From positions 4,278,001 to 4,342,000 of the forward strand of contig NZ_CP139559.1 in NCBI RefSeq assembly GCF_034263275.1: a stretch of DNA of 64,000 nucleotides. Reading direction: 5' to 3'. Shown here in pieces: positions 52,671 through 61,042 of the stretch. Numbering within the stretch: the stretch's first letter is position 1; the number at the start of each line of letters is the position of its first letter. Origin of the DNA: Mucilaginibacter sp. cycad4 (GTDB lineage: Bacteria; Bacteroidota; Bacteroidia; Sphingobacteriales; Sphingobacteriaceae). A model generated the notes under the pieces. It was not told the DNA's origin. It made no database searches and was given only the letters and a program-made list of their open reading frames with translations. The translations under genes were made by a program, and so were the position numbers.

Positions 52671-53225
52671 TTAAAAAGAAATTACGATACTGGTTTCCAC
52701 CTCTTTCAATTTCTCAATACATAGCTCTTTAACTTCGTGAGCGACATAGGCGATAATAAAAGGGTTTTTGGTCACAAACTCGTTGCCGTCATCATCGGAA
52801 ATCACTAGTTCGCAACGGGCAAAACGGCTATCACTTGCCATATCGTCCTTATCATCGTTTTGTGCAACGGTGAAGCTGTCGAGGTTGCCAATGGTAGTTT
52901 GCAGCTTGTTCTTTTGGGCGATCTTTTTACCCAATGCCTCCACCATCTTTACGGTATCTTCCAACTTGCGCGCCTGCTGTTCTTTCAGTTCTTTTTTGCT
53001 CGGCTCGGCCTGTGGTTTGATTTCCTCTGCTTTTGCATGTTCAGCCTGTGGCGCTGCTGTAGCGGTTTCGGGCTTTTGCTCATCCTTTTTCACACCCTCT
53101 TTACCCTCATCCTTTTTATCATTAAAGGCAGTGCTGATGGGTAGATTATTTACTTTTTGCTCGTTGCCTGAATTGCCGATAGCTGTATTGTTTTTTGCTA
53201 TTTCCTTTACTTCTGTAGTTTTCAT
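52671..53225 (-). CDS. ICE-associated charged hypothetical protein
   Basis: About 184 residues from the ATG at 53225 (MKTTEVKEIAKNNTAIGNSG). The frame is open another 130 codons upstream, but that part translates a GC-rich conserved leader and is full of Arg/Ser and Cys, unlike protein. The middle is highly charged and low in complexity (KKDEQKPETATAAPQAEHAKAEEIKPQ), then a coiled stretch (KKELKEQQARKLEDTVKMVEALGKKIAQK), and a more ordered C-terminus (SRFARCELVISDDDGNEFVTKNPFIIAYVAHEVKELCIEKL). It is common in Bacteroidetes mobile elements next to DUF932. Function unknown. Confidence 0.75.
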   Translation of the reverse strand: MKTTEVKEIAKNNTAIGNSGNEQKVNNLPISTAFNDKKDEGKEGVKKDEQKPETATAAPQAEHAKAEEIKPQAEPSKKELKEQQARKLEDTVKMVEALGKKIAQKNKLQTTIGNLDSFTVAQNDDKDDMASDSRFARCELVISDDDGNEFVTKNPFIIAYVAHEVKELCIEKLKEVETSIVISF

Positions 53226-53945
53226 GGTTTCTAAATTTTGATTATTTACAATTTCTTTACTTCGTCTGCGGTTGCTGTACTGTCCGCTTAGTGGTGGGGC
53301 TCTGCTGTCTGCTGTTCTCATGGTGCTGTTTTTAATCAGCCCCGTCGGCATACGCCTCCGGTGGCTTTTTGTAAGCACCCTCACCTGAACACGGCGGACT
53401 GAAGGACAAGACTTTGCGAAAAAAAATACGACCCGAGCGCAGCGAGGGTGGAGATTTTTTTTCAGCAAACCCGAAGGGCTCCGGTCTTGGCATGCAGACC
53501 GTCGTTCAGAAATTTGCTTGCGAAAAAGCCAGTGGAGAAAATGGAAGGAGTTAAAGAGAGGTATTAAAAAGCCGTAAAAAGTCCGGGCGGTTTGGGCGAT
53601 GCGCCAGCGAAGCACAAAACACCCGGTATTTTAAAATGCAGTGAAGCGGCTGAGTGCAAACGAAGCTGCTGGAGCTGCTGGCTTAAACGACTTAAAGTAT
53701 GCTTTCCTACATCGATCAAGAACTACGATATTGGGCTAATTCCATAACCGAAAGTAACTTAAATGTGTCATGCCCAGAAGCCATTTAGTTCCTTTATCGT
53801 CAATATCGAAAGCTTTTAGATTCATGACATCCAGTATCGAATATTTATAAAAGATAAATACATCATAGAATTATTGTCATATTGTAAGTTGTTGTAAAAC
53901 AGAATAATTCACTACATTTAACGTAACCTCAAACCCATCAATGAC
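53226..53945. other. GC-rich leader region of the element
   Basis: About 720 bases. 53240-53650 is much richer in GC than the flanks. On the minus strand it reads as an open extension of the 52671-53225 gene but with an Arg/Ser/Cys-rich composition, so it is more likely a conserved non-coding leader. It contains several inverted runs (for example TCCGGTGGC, ACGCCTCCGG and GCCACCGGAGGCG near 53340-53370). 53700-53945 is AT-rich and holds the promoter of the rightward hydrolase gene. Confidence 0.5.
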
Positions 53946-55079
53946 ATGAAAAAAATCTATTGCCTGTTCCCCGTTTTGGTAACAGTAATATTTATTTGCT
54001 CTTGTAAATCAATGCGTGAAACGCAAGCGATTAACCCAAGGCCAGACGCGGAAATATCCAAGAACGCCAAAGACACGTTAGATCGGCGAAAAAAAGTCAC
54101 CAATATAACTATCTTATACGGTACCGACCGGAGACGGATCTTGGATAATAATGGTAACATCCAGGAATATGATAATATCCCGGCTGCACCTGGTCTTGTT
54201 AGATATGACGTAGGATATACCGTTGTATCAATTCCACCGAATCATGAAGCTGGTAAGATAGAAACGAAAAGTATATGGAAACTTCAATTTAGAGAAGATA
54301 CACTGAAACATGTCGTTCAGCGAAAAATAACCTTGCTTACTGACCAAGATTTTAATCGCATGCTTGGAAATTCCAAGAGTGGAGAAGACGCCTTTATCTT
54401 TGTCCATGGTTATAATAATAGCTTTAAAGACGCAGCTTTAAGAACAGCACAATTAGCATTCGATATTCACCTTCCTATCACGCCGATTATGTTCAGTTGG
54501 TCATCCAATGCTAAACCTGCCGCATATGCAAACGATGAGGATCGGGTTCAACTGGCGGTTCCGGCTTTTATTGATTTTTTAAAGCGAGTTGCCAAGAATG
54601 GACATTTTAATAGGCTTCATTTGATTGCTCACAGCATGGGGAATCGTTTGATCAGCTTGGCTATGCTTCAAATAGAAAACGATAAAACAGATTTAAAAAT
54701 CGATCAGGTCATCATGGCGGCACCAGATATATATGCAAGTCTCTTTCAGTTGAACCTTGCTCAGGCATTAACTAAAAAGGCAAGTCATGTTACAATTTAT
54801 ACCGCTAAAAATGATCTCGCATTGATGCTATCCAAGAGTTTTCATAATGATCTGAGATTAGGCGAAATCGGAAAGCCACCTCCGATGTTGGAATTTAGAA
54901 ACATCGACATCATCGATGCGGTCAATCAGAAATTGGATTTTTTGGGGCATGATCGATTTGCCAGATCACCGGTTATCATTGAGGATATGGATAACATTTT
55001 TAAATATCGAATGAATGCTCAGCAACGTAATATCCATATGGAAATGATCGGGAATTACCACTATTATAGCTTTCCTTAA
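53946..55079 (+). CDS. DUF900-type alpha/beta hydrolase lipoprotein (ICE cargo)
   Basis: 377 residues. The N-terminus is a lipoprotein signal (VIFICSC, Cys20). DUF900-family features are NITILYGTDRRRI, EDAFIFVHGYNNSFKDAALRTAQLAFDI, the nucleophile Ser in LIAHSMGNRLI, an Asp in YTAKNDLALML and a His in LGHDRFARSP, giving a Ser-Asp-His triad. It should be an esterase or lipase-like hydrolase at the envelope. It is the only gene on the plus strand within the visible part of the element and lies between accessory genes, so it is probably cargo rather than transfer machinery. Confidence 0.87.
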   Translation: MKKIYCLFPVLVTVIFICSCKSMRETQAINPRPDAEISKNAKDTLDRRKKVTNITILYGTDRRRILDNNGNIQEYDNIPAAPGLVRYDVGYTVVSIPPNHEAGKIETKSIWKLQFREDTLKHVVQRKITLLTDQDFNRMLGNSKSGEDAFIFVHGYNNSFKDAALRTAQLAFDIHLPITPIMFSWSSNAKPAAYANDEDRVQLAVPAFIDFLKRVAKNGHFNRLHLIAHSMGNRLISLAMLQIENDKTDLKIDQVIMAAPDIYASLFQLNLAQALTKKASHVTIYTAKNDLALMLSKSFHNDLRLGEIGKPPPMLEFRNIDIIDAVNQKLDFLGHDRFARSPVIIEDMDNIFKYRMNAQQRNIHMEMIGNYHYYSFP

Positions 55080-55324
55080 TTTTTTTACTGGATTAAAAAT
55101 TATTAAGAGGAATGAATTTAAGATCCGGAAGCATCCTGTTTTTGCAATTTTATCACTCCGATTCGTATGAAAAGTTCCCGCGGATAAGGTTCAAAGGCAA
55201 ATGTGATATACGATAAGATTTAGGAAAAACATAGAATTGTAATATTCCGTTCATGGTTGATTTGTTGAAATAGAAGGATATCTGTATTTGCAGATACCCT
55301 TCTCTCTTCTATTCGTACGAAAAC

Positions 55325-55501
55325 TTAAATATTGTTTTTTCTTTCAGTCACTTCTGCCCGAATATCCTGCGCAGCAACTTTTAAATCTTGCATGGCCTTG
55401 CGAAGCCTTGTTCCAGCCGCAGCATTACCCTTGTTATAAAACTTTTCAGCATCGGCGCCCGCCGATTCTATTAATGCCTTTACTTTTTCAAACTTTTCCA
55501 T
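55325..55501 (-). CDS. Histone H1-like protein Hc1
   Basis: A 58-residue frame on the minus strand starting MEKFEKVKALIESAGADAEK and continuing FYNKGNAAAGTRLRKAMQDL and an acidic-basic tail (VAAQDIRAEVTERKNN). The FYNKGN..AGTR.RK..QDLK pattern is the Bacteroidetes histone H1-like Hc1 family, small basic DNA-compacting proteins. It lies at the left end of the tra operon (64 bases after the stop at 55566), so it is probably co-transcribed and could compact the element's DNA or protect it during transfer. Confidence 0.8.
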   Translation of the reverse strand: MEKFEKVKALIESAGADAEKFYNKGNAAAGTRLRKAMQDLKVAAQDIRAEVTERKNNI

Positions 55502-55565
55502 GTTAATAATTTTGATGATGATTGATTTAATGGGTTATCTGTTATTGAAAATCTGATTTATTGGT

Positions 55566-56621
55566 TTATACGGACATTCCCTGTTCCTGCTCTTTTTCCT
55601 TGCCTTTGTTTAGCTTTAAGTTTTGGTCTAAGGTCGGCTCTTTCAGGAACTGCTCCCGCTTTTCAGGCTTCCCGTCCTCGCGGAAGAAATTCAATTGGCT
55701 ATAACGCGGCGCAGCCTCCATAAACAGTTTAATGTCCTGTCCTTCCTTCATGGTTGTAACGAGCGGACGATTCCCATTTTCCAGGGATTGAATTAGAGCT
55801 TCGCGTTTCTTCGGGTCGTCCAATTCCTTCACCTGAAATTTATCCAATACTTTTTCCAGGTCGAAGCCATAAGTAGGAACGTGGTACTGGTTGGTTTGAT
55901 AGTTTTGGTAACGATCTTTCGGGCTATCCATATCCAGTTTAATCCAGGCTGCATACGGCTGCCCACCTAAATTCAAAAGATCATCACGAAAAACTGCCCG
56001 GCCTTGTATCAGGTTTGCGGCCTGTTCAGCGGTAAACCCTTTGCTGCGCTCTACAAAGAATGTTTGCGTTTGAGCCGGTGTACGGAATGTACGCTGAAAC
56101 TCTTTTTCCACGTAGTTGATCTTCCCGTTTTCCATTTTAGCCAGTTCGGTCTTGTGTGCCGCATCTTTACCGGCAGCCAGTTCGCTATCGCCTTTCTGTT
56201 CCTTAAAAAAAGAAATGGCGTTACTTACATTTTCAAACGACTTGACCAGGTTCTTACCCGGCTCGTTGGGGTTAGGTGAAATAACCATATATTTCTGTCC
56301 TTCTTCCAATGGCTTACCAGTGTTTAAAGCCACCTCGAACTTATTGAAATAATAATTCTCGGATTGGCTGGACTGACGGAATTGCAGCGTGAAGTCCACC
56401 TGTCCACGGCTGCCCGGCACCCGGTCATGCAGCGTAAAATCAGCCACGCCCTTTTCCATTTGTTTTTCCATCTCGGCTGCGATCTTATCTTTAAAGCCGA
56501 ATTTCTTTAATTCATCACGCAAATTTTCTAAATTGTTTCTGTTCATATCCAGTTCATTTATGTTTAACGAATTCTGTTGTTTTATTTCTTCAAGCAACTG
56601 CTCCACAGGCACGTAATACAC
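55566..56621 (-). CDS. ICE accessory protein, paralog of the 57940-58995 protein
   Basis: 351 codons from a GTG-type start at 56621, with a more likely internal start at the ATG at 56546 (MNRNNLENLRDELKKFGF). The first 25 residues continue a frameshifted upstream gene. The body has a strand-rich region (VADFTLHDRVPGSRGQVDFTLQFRQ, YYFNKFEVALNTG) and the module FTAEQAANLIQGRAVFRDD, AAWIKLDMD, YGFDLEKVLDKFQ, ALIQSLENGNR. The same ordered pattern is found in the protein at 57940-58995. I associate it with DUF3945-like accessory proteins of Bacteroidetes ICEs; function unknown. It is transcribed leftward after traM. Confidence 0.72.
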   Translation of the reverse strand: MYYVPVEQLLEEIKQQNSLNINELDMNRNNLENLRDELKKFGFKDKIAAEMEKQMEKGVADFTLHDRVPGSRGQVDFTLQFRQSSQSENYYFNKFEVALNTGKPLEEGQKYMVISPNPNEPGKNLVKSFENVSNAISFFKEQKGDSELAAGKDAAHKTELAKMENGKINYVEKEFQRTFRTPAQTQTFFVERSKGFTAEQAANLIQGRAVFRDDLLNLGGQPYAAWIKLDMDSPKDRYQNYQTNQYHVPTYGFDLEKVLDKFQVKELDDPKKREALIQSLENGNRPLVTTMKEGQDIKLFMEAAPRYSQLNFFREDGKPEKREQFLKEPTLDQNLKLNKGKEKEQEQGMSV

Positions 56622-56833
56622 CAGGTAATCGCCGTCTCCCGGTAGGTAACGCTGATCGGCCAGATGTTCCCAGCGGTCCAGTGCGGCACCGAGCGTATCG
56701 TAAAATTCAGGTCGCCCGGATGTAAGAATCTTTCCGATGGCCGCTGTTCAAACACCACATATGACATACCTACATCCTGTGCGTCTTCCAGCATATTTAC
56801 TATCGCCTGCGCATGTTTCGTCTCCAGGTACAT
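56582..56833 (-). pseudogene. Frameshifted 5' part of an ICE accessory gene
   Basis: Starts at the ATG at 56833 (MYLETKHAQAIVNMLEDAQDVG), four bases after the traM stop. It reads to HPGDLNF, then leaves the coding frame at a run of four T (56702-56705 on the plus strand as AAAA). Adding one T restores FYDTLGAALDRWEHLADQRYL and PGDGDYLVYYVPVEQLLEEI, which runs in frame into the 55566-56621 reading frame. So the two reading frames were probably one gene or overlapping genes before a one-base deletion. Confidence 0.55.
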
Positions 56834-56837
56834 GGGG

Positions 56838-57896
56838 TCAACGATTAATACGCAACAGCACCGTTTCGCCCCCCTTTAACCTGACCCGTATCTTTCGCAC
56901 TTTTTTACCCAACAGGCTTTTCGCCGCCGAGATGCCCGCTGTCGCCGCCTGTGTGCCGATGCCGTAATCCGCCGACAGGAACTGCATATTTTCGAACGCC
57001 CCGTTCGCGCCATCCCCGGCTGCCTCACCCAATTCGGCTTCCGGCGCCGCGATGCCCGCCATGCCATCCATCGAAAACACGGTTAGATTGACGGGGATAA
57101 TAGCTGTGCCCATACGGATATTCTTAATGTCCAGTAACAGCCTTTGATTAGTTACCGCGCATAAACCGGACAAAGACTGACCTTTGGGATAGATGATGCC
57201 GTTAATTACAATAGAGTCCAGCAAACGCAATTTGACCACACCGCCCGGCTTTACTTTTTGGTTACCGTCAATAAGAGCGGGTATCGCTTTAAATGCACTA
57301 TCTTTTACCACCGGTTTAACTGCATTGGGCTGTGCTTTGGTCAATGAGGGATTTTGAATTTGCATGATCTTGTCCAACATGCCGCTTAACTGTTCCATTT
57401 GCGGATCAGGCGCCCGGCTTTCCTGCTTTTGCTGTAATAGCTTTTCCAAATGCTCCAATTCGGCAGATTGCGGCGTTGCCTGGTAACCATCCGGTGGCTG
57501 TTTACTGATGGGTACCGGTTGGTTGATTTGCCGGTTGATCTGTGTTAAGCGCTCTTTGATCTGCACCTCGTTGGTTTCGGCGTTGTTCAACGGTTTGTGG
57601 CTGAACTTCGTAGTGTCCCAACCCAAAGCGGCGAATGCGCCCGCCGCCGATTTAGATTTGGCAGAGGCGGAATCCCGCTGCGCCTGGTCGTAGACAGCCA
57701 TTTTATCGCCGCCTTTGTCTTTTTTTAGTTGCGCGCCTGGCAATTGGGTATTGATGCCTTTGCCGGTAAGTGCTGTCTGCCTATCTGTATCGCCTCTGCC
57801 GCCAACGAAAGCATAAAATGCCAAAGCGGAGAATAGCACGATAAACACCGGCAATACCAGCAACATGATGAGTCTTCTTTTTTCTGGTGTCGTCAT
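56838..57896 (-). CDS. traM: Conjugative transposon protein TraM
   Basis: 352 residues. A membrane anchor near the start (LIMLLVLPVFIVLFSALAFYAFVGGRGDT) is followed by a long helical linker with Gln-rich segments (LEHLEKLLQQKQESRAPDPQMEQL), then a beta-rich C-terminal domain (AVTNQRLLLDIKNIRMGTAIIPVNLTVFSMDGMAGI, KKVRKIRVRLKGGETVLLRIN). This is the layout of TraM from CTnDOT-like elements, a VirB10-like component of the type IV secretion channel. In CTnDOT the next gene is traN; here it is a different accessory gene. Confidence 0.9.
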   Translation of the reverse strand: MTTPEKRRLIMLLVLPVFIVLFSALAFYAFVGGRGDTDRQTALTGKGINTQLPGAQLKKDKGGDKMAVYDQAQRDSASAKSKSAAGAFAALGWDTTKFSHKPLNNAETNEVQIKERLTQINRQINQPVPISKQPPDGYQATPQSAELEHLEKLLQQKQESRAPDPQMEQLSGMLDKIMQIQNPSLTKAQPNAVKPVVKDSAFKAIPALIDGNQKVKPGGVVKLRLLDSIVINGIIYPKGQSLSGLCAVTNQRLLLDIKNIRMGTAIIPVNLTVFSMDGMAGIAAPEAELGEAAGDGANGAFENMQFLSADYGIGTQAATAGISAAKSLLGKKVRKIRVRLKGGETVLLRINR

Positions 57897-57939
57897 ATCT
57901 TTTTGTTTTTCGTTTATAATTATTTGCTAATGAATGGCT

Positions 57940-58995
57940 TCAGCCAAGCCCAAGCGACTGATTTTGTTCTCTTTCCTGGTTTTTGACCAGGCTGATCGTT
58001 TTCACTTGTGCGACATTCGGCTGTCTGAGTTCCTGGAGCAACTCAGTCATTTCAAGCGGTCTTTTATTCTTGTCATACAGATGCAGGTTCTTTTCCATCG
58101 GATTGGCGGACAAATAATAAGGGCCTTTGTCCCGTATATGAAAAGTGAGGATGTTCCCGCCTTCGAGGTTTTGAATGATTTTATCCTCTGCTAAACCGGC
58201 GACGCCTGTTTCCATACTTAATTTAAGCAGCTCTTTTTGGGGATCGTATCCGTAGTCCTGGTGAAACTCCCTTAGTTTAGGACTGCCCTCAGTATTCCTG
58301 TTTGCAAAGTCAAACTGTATCCATGCCTTGTTCGAGGTACCATCTGCCGTTTCAAAGCTTTTTTTGACAGCCCTGCCATCTAACAGGTTGGCCGCTTCCA
58401 TCGCGGTAATCCTGCTATCAGCCCGGAATACGTAAGAACGGGCGTCTTCGCCTTTCTTAGACAGGCTTGCCTCATATTTACTGAACTGATAACGTCCGAC
58501 CCGATCACGCTCCATAAGCAGCGTAACATCCAGCCTGTTTTGACTATTCAACTGGCGTGTCAGGTGGATATCAACCTTGCTTGTTTCATAATCCAGGTGT
58601 TTTTCGAGTTTACCGTCAATCGAGGCAAAGCCTGCAGTTTTCAATTGCCCTTTAAGCTGATCCAGGTTTTCAGCCCGTTGCTGCTGAAACCGGCGCAAGT
58701 GCAGGGGCTTGTCGTAAACCGCTTCCTTCAGGCGATGTAACAGGCGCATGACCGGATTTGGATATAATTGTTTCCGGAGTTTGTCTGTTACGGACCGGAT
58801 CACGTGGGCAAACAAAACCTCTTTCTCGGACGGATTAACCGATAAGCGGTATAGGCCATGCCGTAAGAAATCGTATTTCTGCTGTTTAATTACCAAAGCA
58901 CCTTCACCTCCTAATCCGGGAAGCTCCTGCAATTGCTTTTCTTTTGTTGCCCAATTATGCCATAACTCTTCTGCCCGGTTCCTGTGACTGTTCAT
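57940..58995 (-). CDS. ICE accessory protein, paralog of the 55566-56621 protein
   Basis: 351 residues. The N-terminal half is basic and helical (AEELWHNWATKEKQLQELPGL, VTDKLRKQLYPNPVMRLLHRLKEAVYD). The C-terminal half has the module ITAMEAANLLDGRAVKKSF, KAWIQFDFANRN, YGYDPQKELLKL, IIQNLEGGNILTF, which matches in order the module of the 55566-56621 protein. The family is found between traL and traM in Sphingobacteriales elements. No catalytic motif is evident. It is leftward, 43 bases before traM in the direction of reading. Confidence 0.75.
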   Translation of the reverse strand: MNSHRNRAEELWHNWATKEKQLQELPGLGGEGALVIKQQKYDFLRHGLYRLSVNPSEKEVLFAHVIRSVTDKLRKQLYPNPVMRLLHRLKEAVYDKPLHLRRFQQQRAENLDQLKGQLKTAGFASIDGKLEKHLDYETSKVDIHLTRQLNSQNRLDVTLLMERDRVGRYQFSKYEASLSKKGEDARSYVFRADSRITAMEAANLLDGRAVKKSFETADGTSNKAWIQFDFANRNTEGSPKLREFHQDYGYDPQKELLKLSMETGVAGLAEDKIIQNLEGGNILTFHIRDKGPYYLSANPMEKNLHLYDKNKRPLEMTELLQELRQPNVAQVKTISLVKNQEREQNQSLGLG

Positions 58996-59021
58996 GATCT
59001 GATGGTTTTTGATTCTAATTT

Positions 59022-59240
59022 TTATAGCATCGCGTTAAGGATCAGCCACAAGCAGTATCCGCCGAATAACAAGCAAAACAGCGCTAAAGCAATGATCCTG
59101 GAACTCCGGTTCCAGTGCTGTGTCTTGCGAAACAGATAACCGGCAACCCTTTGCTGTCTGGATTCAAAAAATTGGCTAACCCTGACAGCAAAAGCATTTT
59201 CGGTAAAGCCACTTGCCCTATGTTTTTTAAATAACCTCAT
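59022..59240 (-). CDS. TraL-like small membrane protein (DUF3989-like)
   Basis: 72 residues with one C-terminal membrane segment (IIALALFCLLFGGYCLWLIL) and a basic N-terminal half (FKKHRASGFTENAFAVRVSQFFESRQQRVAGYLF). Its position directly after traK, with the start overlapping the traK stop by four bases, is that of traL in CTnDOT-type tra operons. The small size and single helix fit the DUF3989 group. Role in transfer is assigned by position. Confidence 0.72.
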   Translation of the reverse strand: MRLFKKHRASGFTENAFAVRVSQFFESRQQRVAGYLFRKTQHWNRSSRIIALALFCLLFGGYCLWLILNAML

Positions 59241-59860
59241 GGCTGCGTGTTTTTAGTTTGTTCGTCCTTGTTTTCTACCGTTTCCCATCGTTCGATTAAA
59301 AAACCATGCGGGTTATTATCGCTCCGGCTCACATTACGAACATATCCTTGCGTAATTAAACTTCGGGTGGTTGTTGAGGTACTGCGTACCAGTTTCTCGC
59401 TCGCATAGCAGGTAAAAGCGTATGGATATTGGTTAATATCCAGTTTGATGCTGTCTACCGCGATCTGCTGGCTGATATTGCCGCTGACGATATTGTTATA
59501 ATAACCTGCTTCCTTTAGGTTATCGTAAGCTGTTTTCGCGCTACCGTCGGCCAGGTATAATGCTTTGGTGATAGTCGCCTGTATCTGTTTGTCATCCGGG
59601 TCAAGACTAAAAAAGTCTGTATGAAAAACTTTGATATGATCGCGCAACTCTACCGGTATATTGTCTTTCCGGTCAGCGGCGATAGCTTCCAGGGCCTTGC
59701 CATTAGCCAATACATAAATGTGGTTTTTAAAATTGTCCGAACTCTGGTAGCTTTTATAGATCGCGAAGCAACTGATCCCCACGCAAGCAGCAATCAGCAG
59801 GTAGCTGAACAGCTTGATATGTTTAAAAGCACTGTCTATATTTTTGAATTGCTGAAACAT
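59237..59860 (-). CDS. traK: Conjugative transposon protein TraK
   Basis: 207 residues. An N-terminal amphipathic start (MFQQFKNIDSAFKHIKLFSYLL) and one membrane helix (LLIAACVGISCFAIYKS) are followed by a soluble, VirB8-like domain (LANGKALEAIAADRKDNIPVELRDHIKVFHTDFFSLDPDD, ALYLADGSAKTAYDNLKEAGYYNNIVSGNISQQIAVDSI). This is the TraK signature. TraK is a VirB8-like inner-membrane scaffold of the type IV system. The start abuts the traJ stop (one base), and traL overlaps its end. Confidence 0.93.
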   Translation of the reverse strand: MFQQFKNIDSAFKHIKLFSYLLIAACVGISCFAIYKSYQSSDNFKNHIYVLANGKALEAIAADRKDNIPVELRDHIKVFHTDFFSLDPDDKQIQATITKALYLADGSAKTAYDNLKEAGYYNNIVSGNISQQIAVDSIKLDINQYPYAFTCYASEKLVRSTSTTTRSLITQGYVRNVSRSDNNPHGFLIERWETVENKDEQTKNTQP

Positions 59861-61042
59861 TTACTTGCCCTCCAATTTGTTTTTTTGATGATTATTGCCT
59901 GTTCCACGATAGCCCTCCATAAAATCTGATGGGGCATTCAGAATGTTGCTTCGTGCCTGTTCGCCGCGATCACCTATAGCCGCCGCGGCAGATGGTACGT
60001 TGCTTACCGTGGTAGCCGTAAGACTGGTTACACGGCTTAATAATCCGTTACCACCATGCGCGTGTATGACATAGTTGGCGACGCTTGGCACCGAGAAGTA
60101 GCCAACTATGCCGATGCAGAGAAATATGAGATAGCAGGTATCGGTGGGACTAAAAAACGTATCGCCCGAACTTTGTATCTGTGATATGTCCAGTTTAATC
60201 ATTTGCTGCTGCACCTGGCCGATGATACTACCAAAGATGTTAGCGATAGGCAGCCATAAAAAGATATTGATGTAACGGGCGATCCATTGCTGCAAAGAAT
60301 GGTGCATGCCATCGAAAACTGCAAACCCGAATACCAATGGCCCTAAGATGGCTAATACGACCAGGTAGAAAGTGCGTAAAGTATTGATACAAAGGATAGC
60401 TGCTGCATACAATACTTGCAATATCTCCGACATCCACTGCTTGATATTGTTCTTGAAATTGTACTGCATCTTGTCCATCCAGAATTTCACATCATTGCCC
60501 AAACCGGAAAAGGTGCCCTCATTCTGATCGTTCGGGTCATCCGGATGGGTGTATTTGTACCATTGTGCCCGGTCACCGTTACCGTCGTCACCTACATACA
60601 TTTGATAGGTGCTGCTATGCTTTATCGCGTCCTCTTTTTGTTTGAGCAGTAAGGCTATCGAATTATCCGAATTACTGACCATCGCCCCGGTAGCCGACAC
60701 AACCGGCTGCATCACACCATTCATCAGTGCAATGACCGCCGGGAAGAGCATAATGCATATCCCCAATGCGAAAGGACGCAACAGCGGATAAAAGTCGAGC
60801 GGCTCTGCCCGTGCGATCTGCCCCCATACTCGTGACGCGATGTACCATAAGGCTGCAAACCCTGCTATGCCCCGCGCGGCACCGATCAGGTTGCTACACA
60901 TCGGTATCATTTGGTTATACACATTATCCAATACCGGTTGCATCCCTTTCAAACTCGAAGTAATGTCCTGGGCATTGACTTGCATAACGGTGGCGGTAAG
61001 CAGTAGCATAACTGTACCGGTGGTTAATATTTTATTTTTCAT
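59861..61042 (-). CDS. traJ: Conjugative transposon protein TraJ
   Basis: 393 residues with a signal-like start (TVMLLLTATVMQVNAQD) and about six membrane helices (GFAALWYIASRVWG, LRPFALGICIMLFPAVIALMNG, ILCINTLRTFYLVVLAILGPLVFGFAVFDG, YLIFLCIGIVGYFSVPSVANYVI). The GFAVFDGMHHSLQQWIARYINIFLWLPIANIFGSIIG stretch is typical of TraJ of CTnDOT-like elements, a VirB6-like polytopic channel component. It overlaps the preceding TraI-like gene by four bases and abuts traK. Confidence 0.93.
   Translation of the reverse strand: MKNKILTTGTVMLLLTATVMQVNAQDITSSLKGMQPVLDNVYNQMIPMCSNLIGAARGIAGFAALWYIASRVWGQIARAEPLDFYPLLRPFALGICIMLFPAVIALMNGVMQPVVSATGAMVSNSDNSIALLLKQKEDAIKHSSTYQMYVGDDGNGDRAQWYKYTHPDDPNDQNEGTFSGLGNDVKFWMDKMQYNFKNNIKQWMSEILQVLYAAAILCINTLRTFYLVVLAILGPLVFGFAVFDGMHHSLQQWIARYINIFLWLPIANIFGSIIGQVQQQMIKLDISQIQSSGDTFFSPTDTCYLIFLCIGIVGYFSVPSVANYVIHAHGGNGLLSRVTSLTATTVSNVPSAAAAIGDRGEQARSNILNAPSDFMEGYRGTGNNHQKNKLEGK

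Noticed and set aside
53226..53615. N-terminal extension of the 52671-53225 gene
   Set aside because: The extension is GC-rich with Arg/Ser/Cys-rich translation, whereas the ATG at 53225 begins a normal, charged protein.
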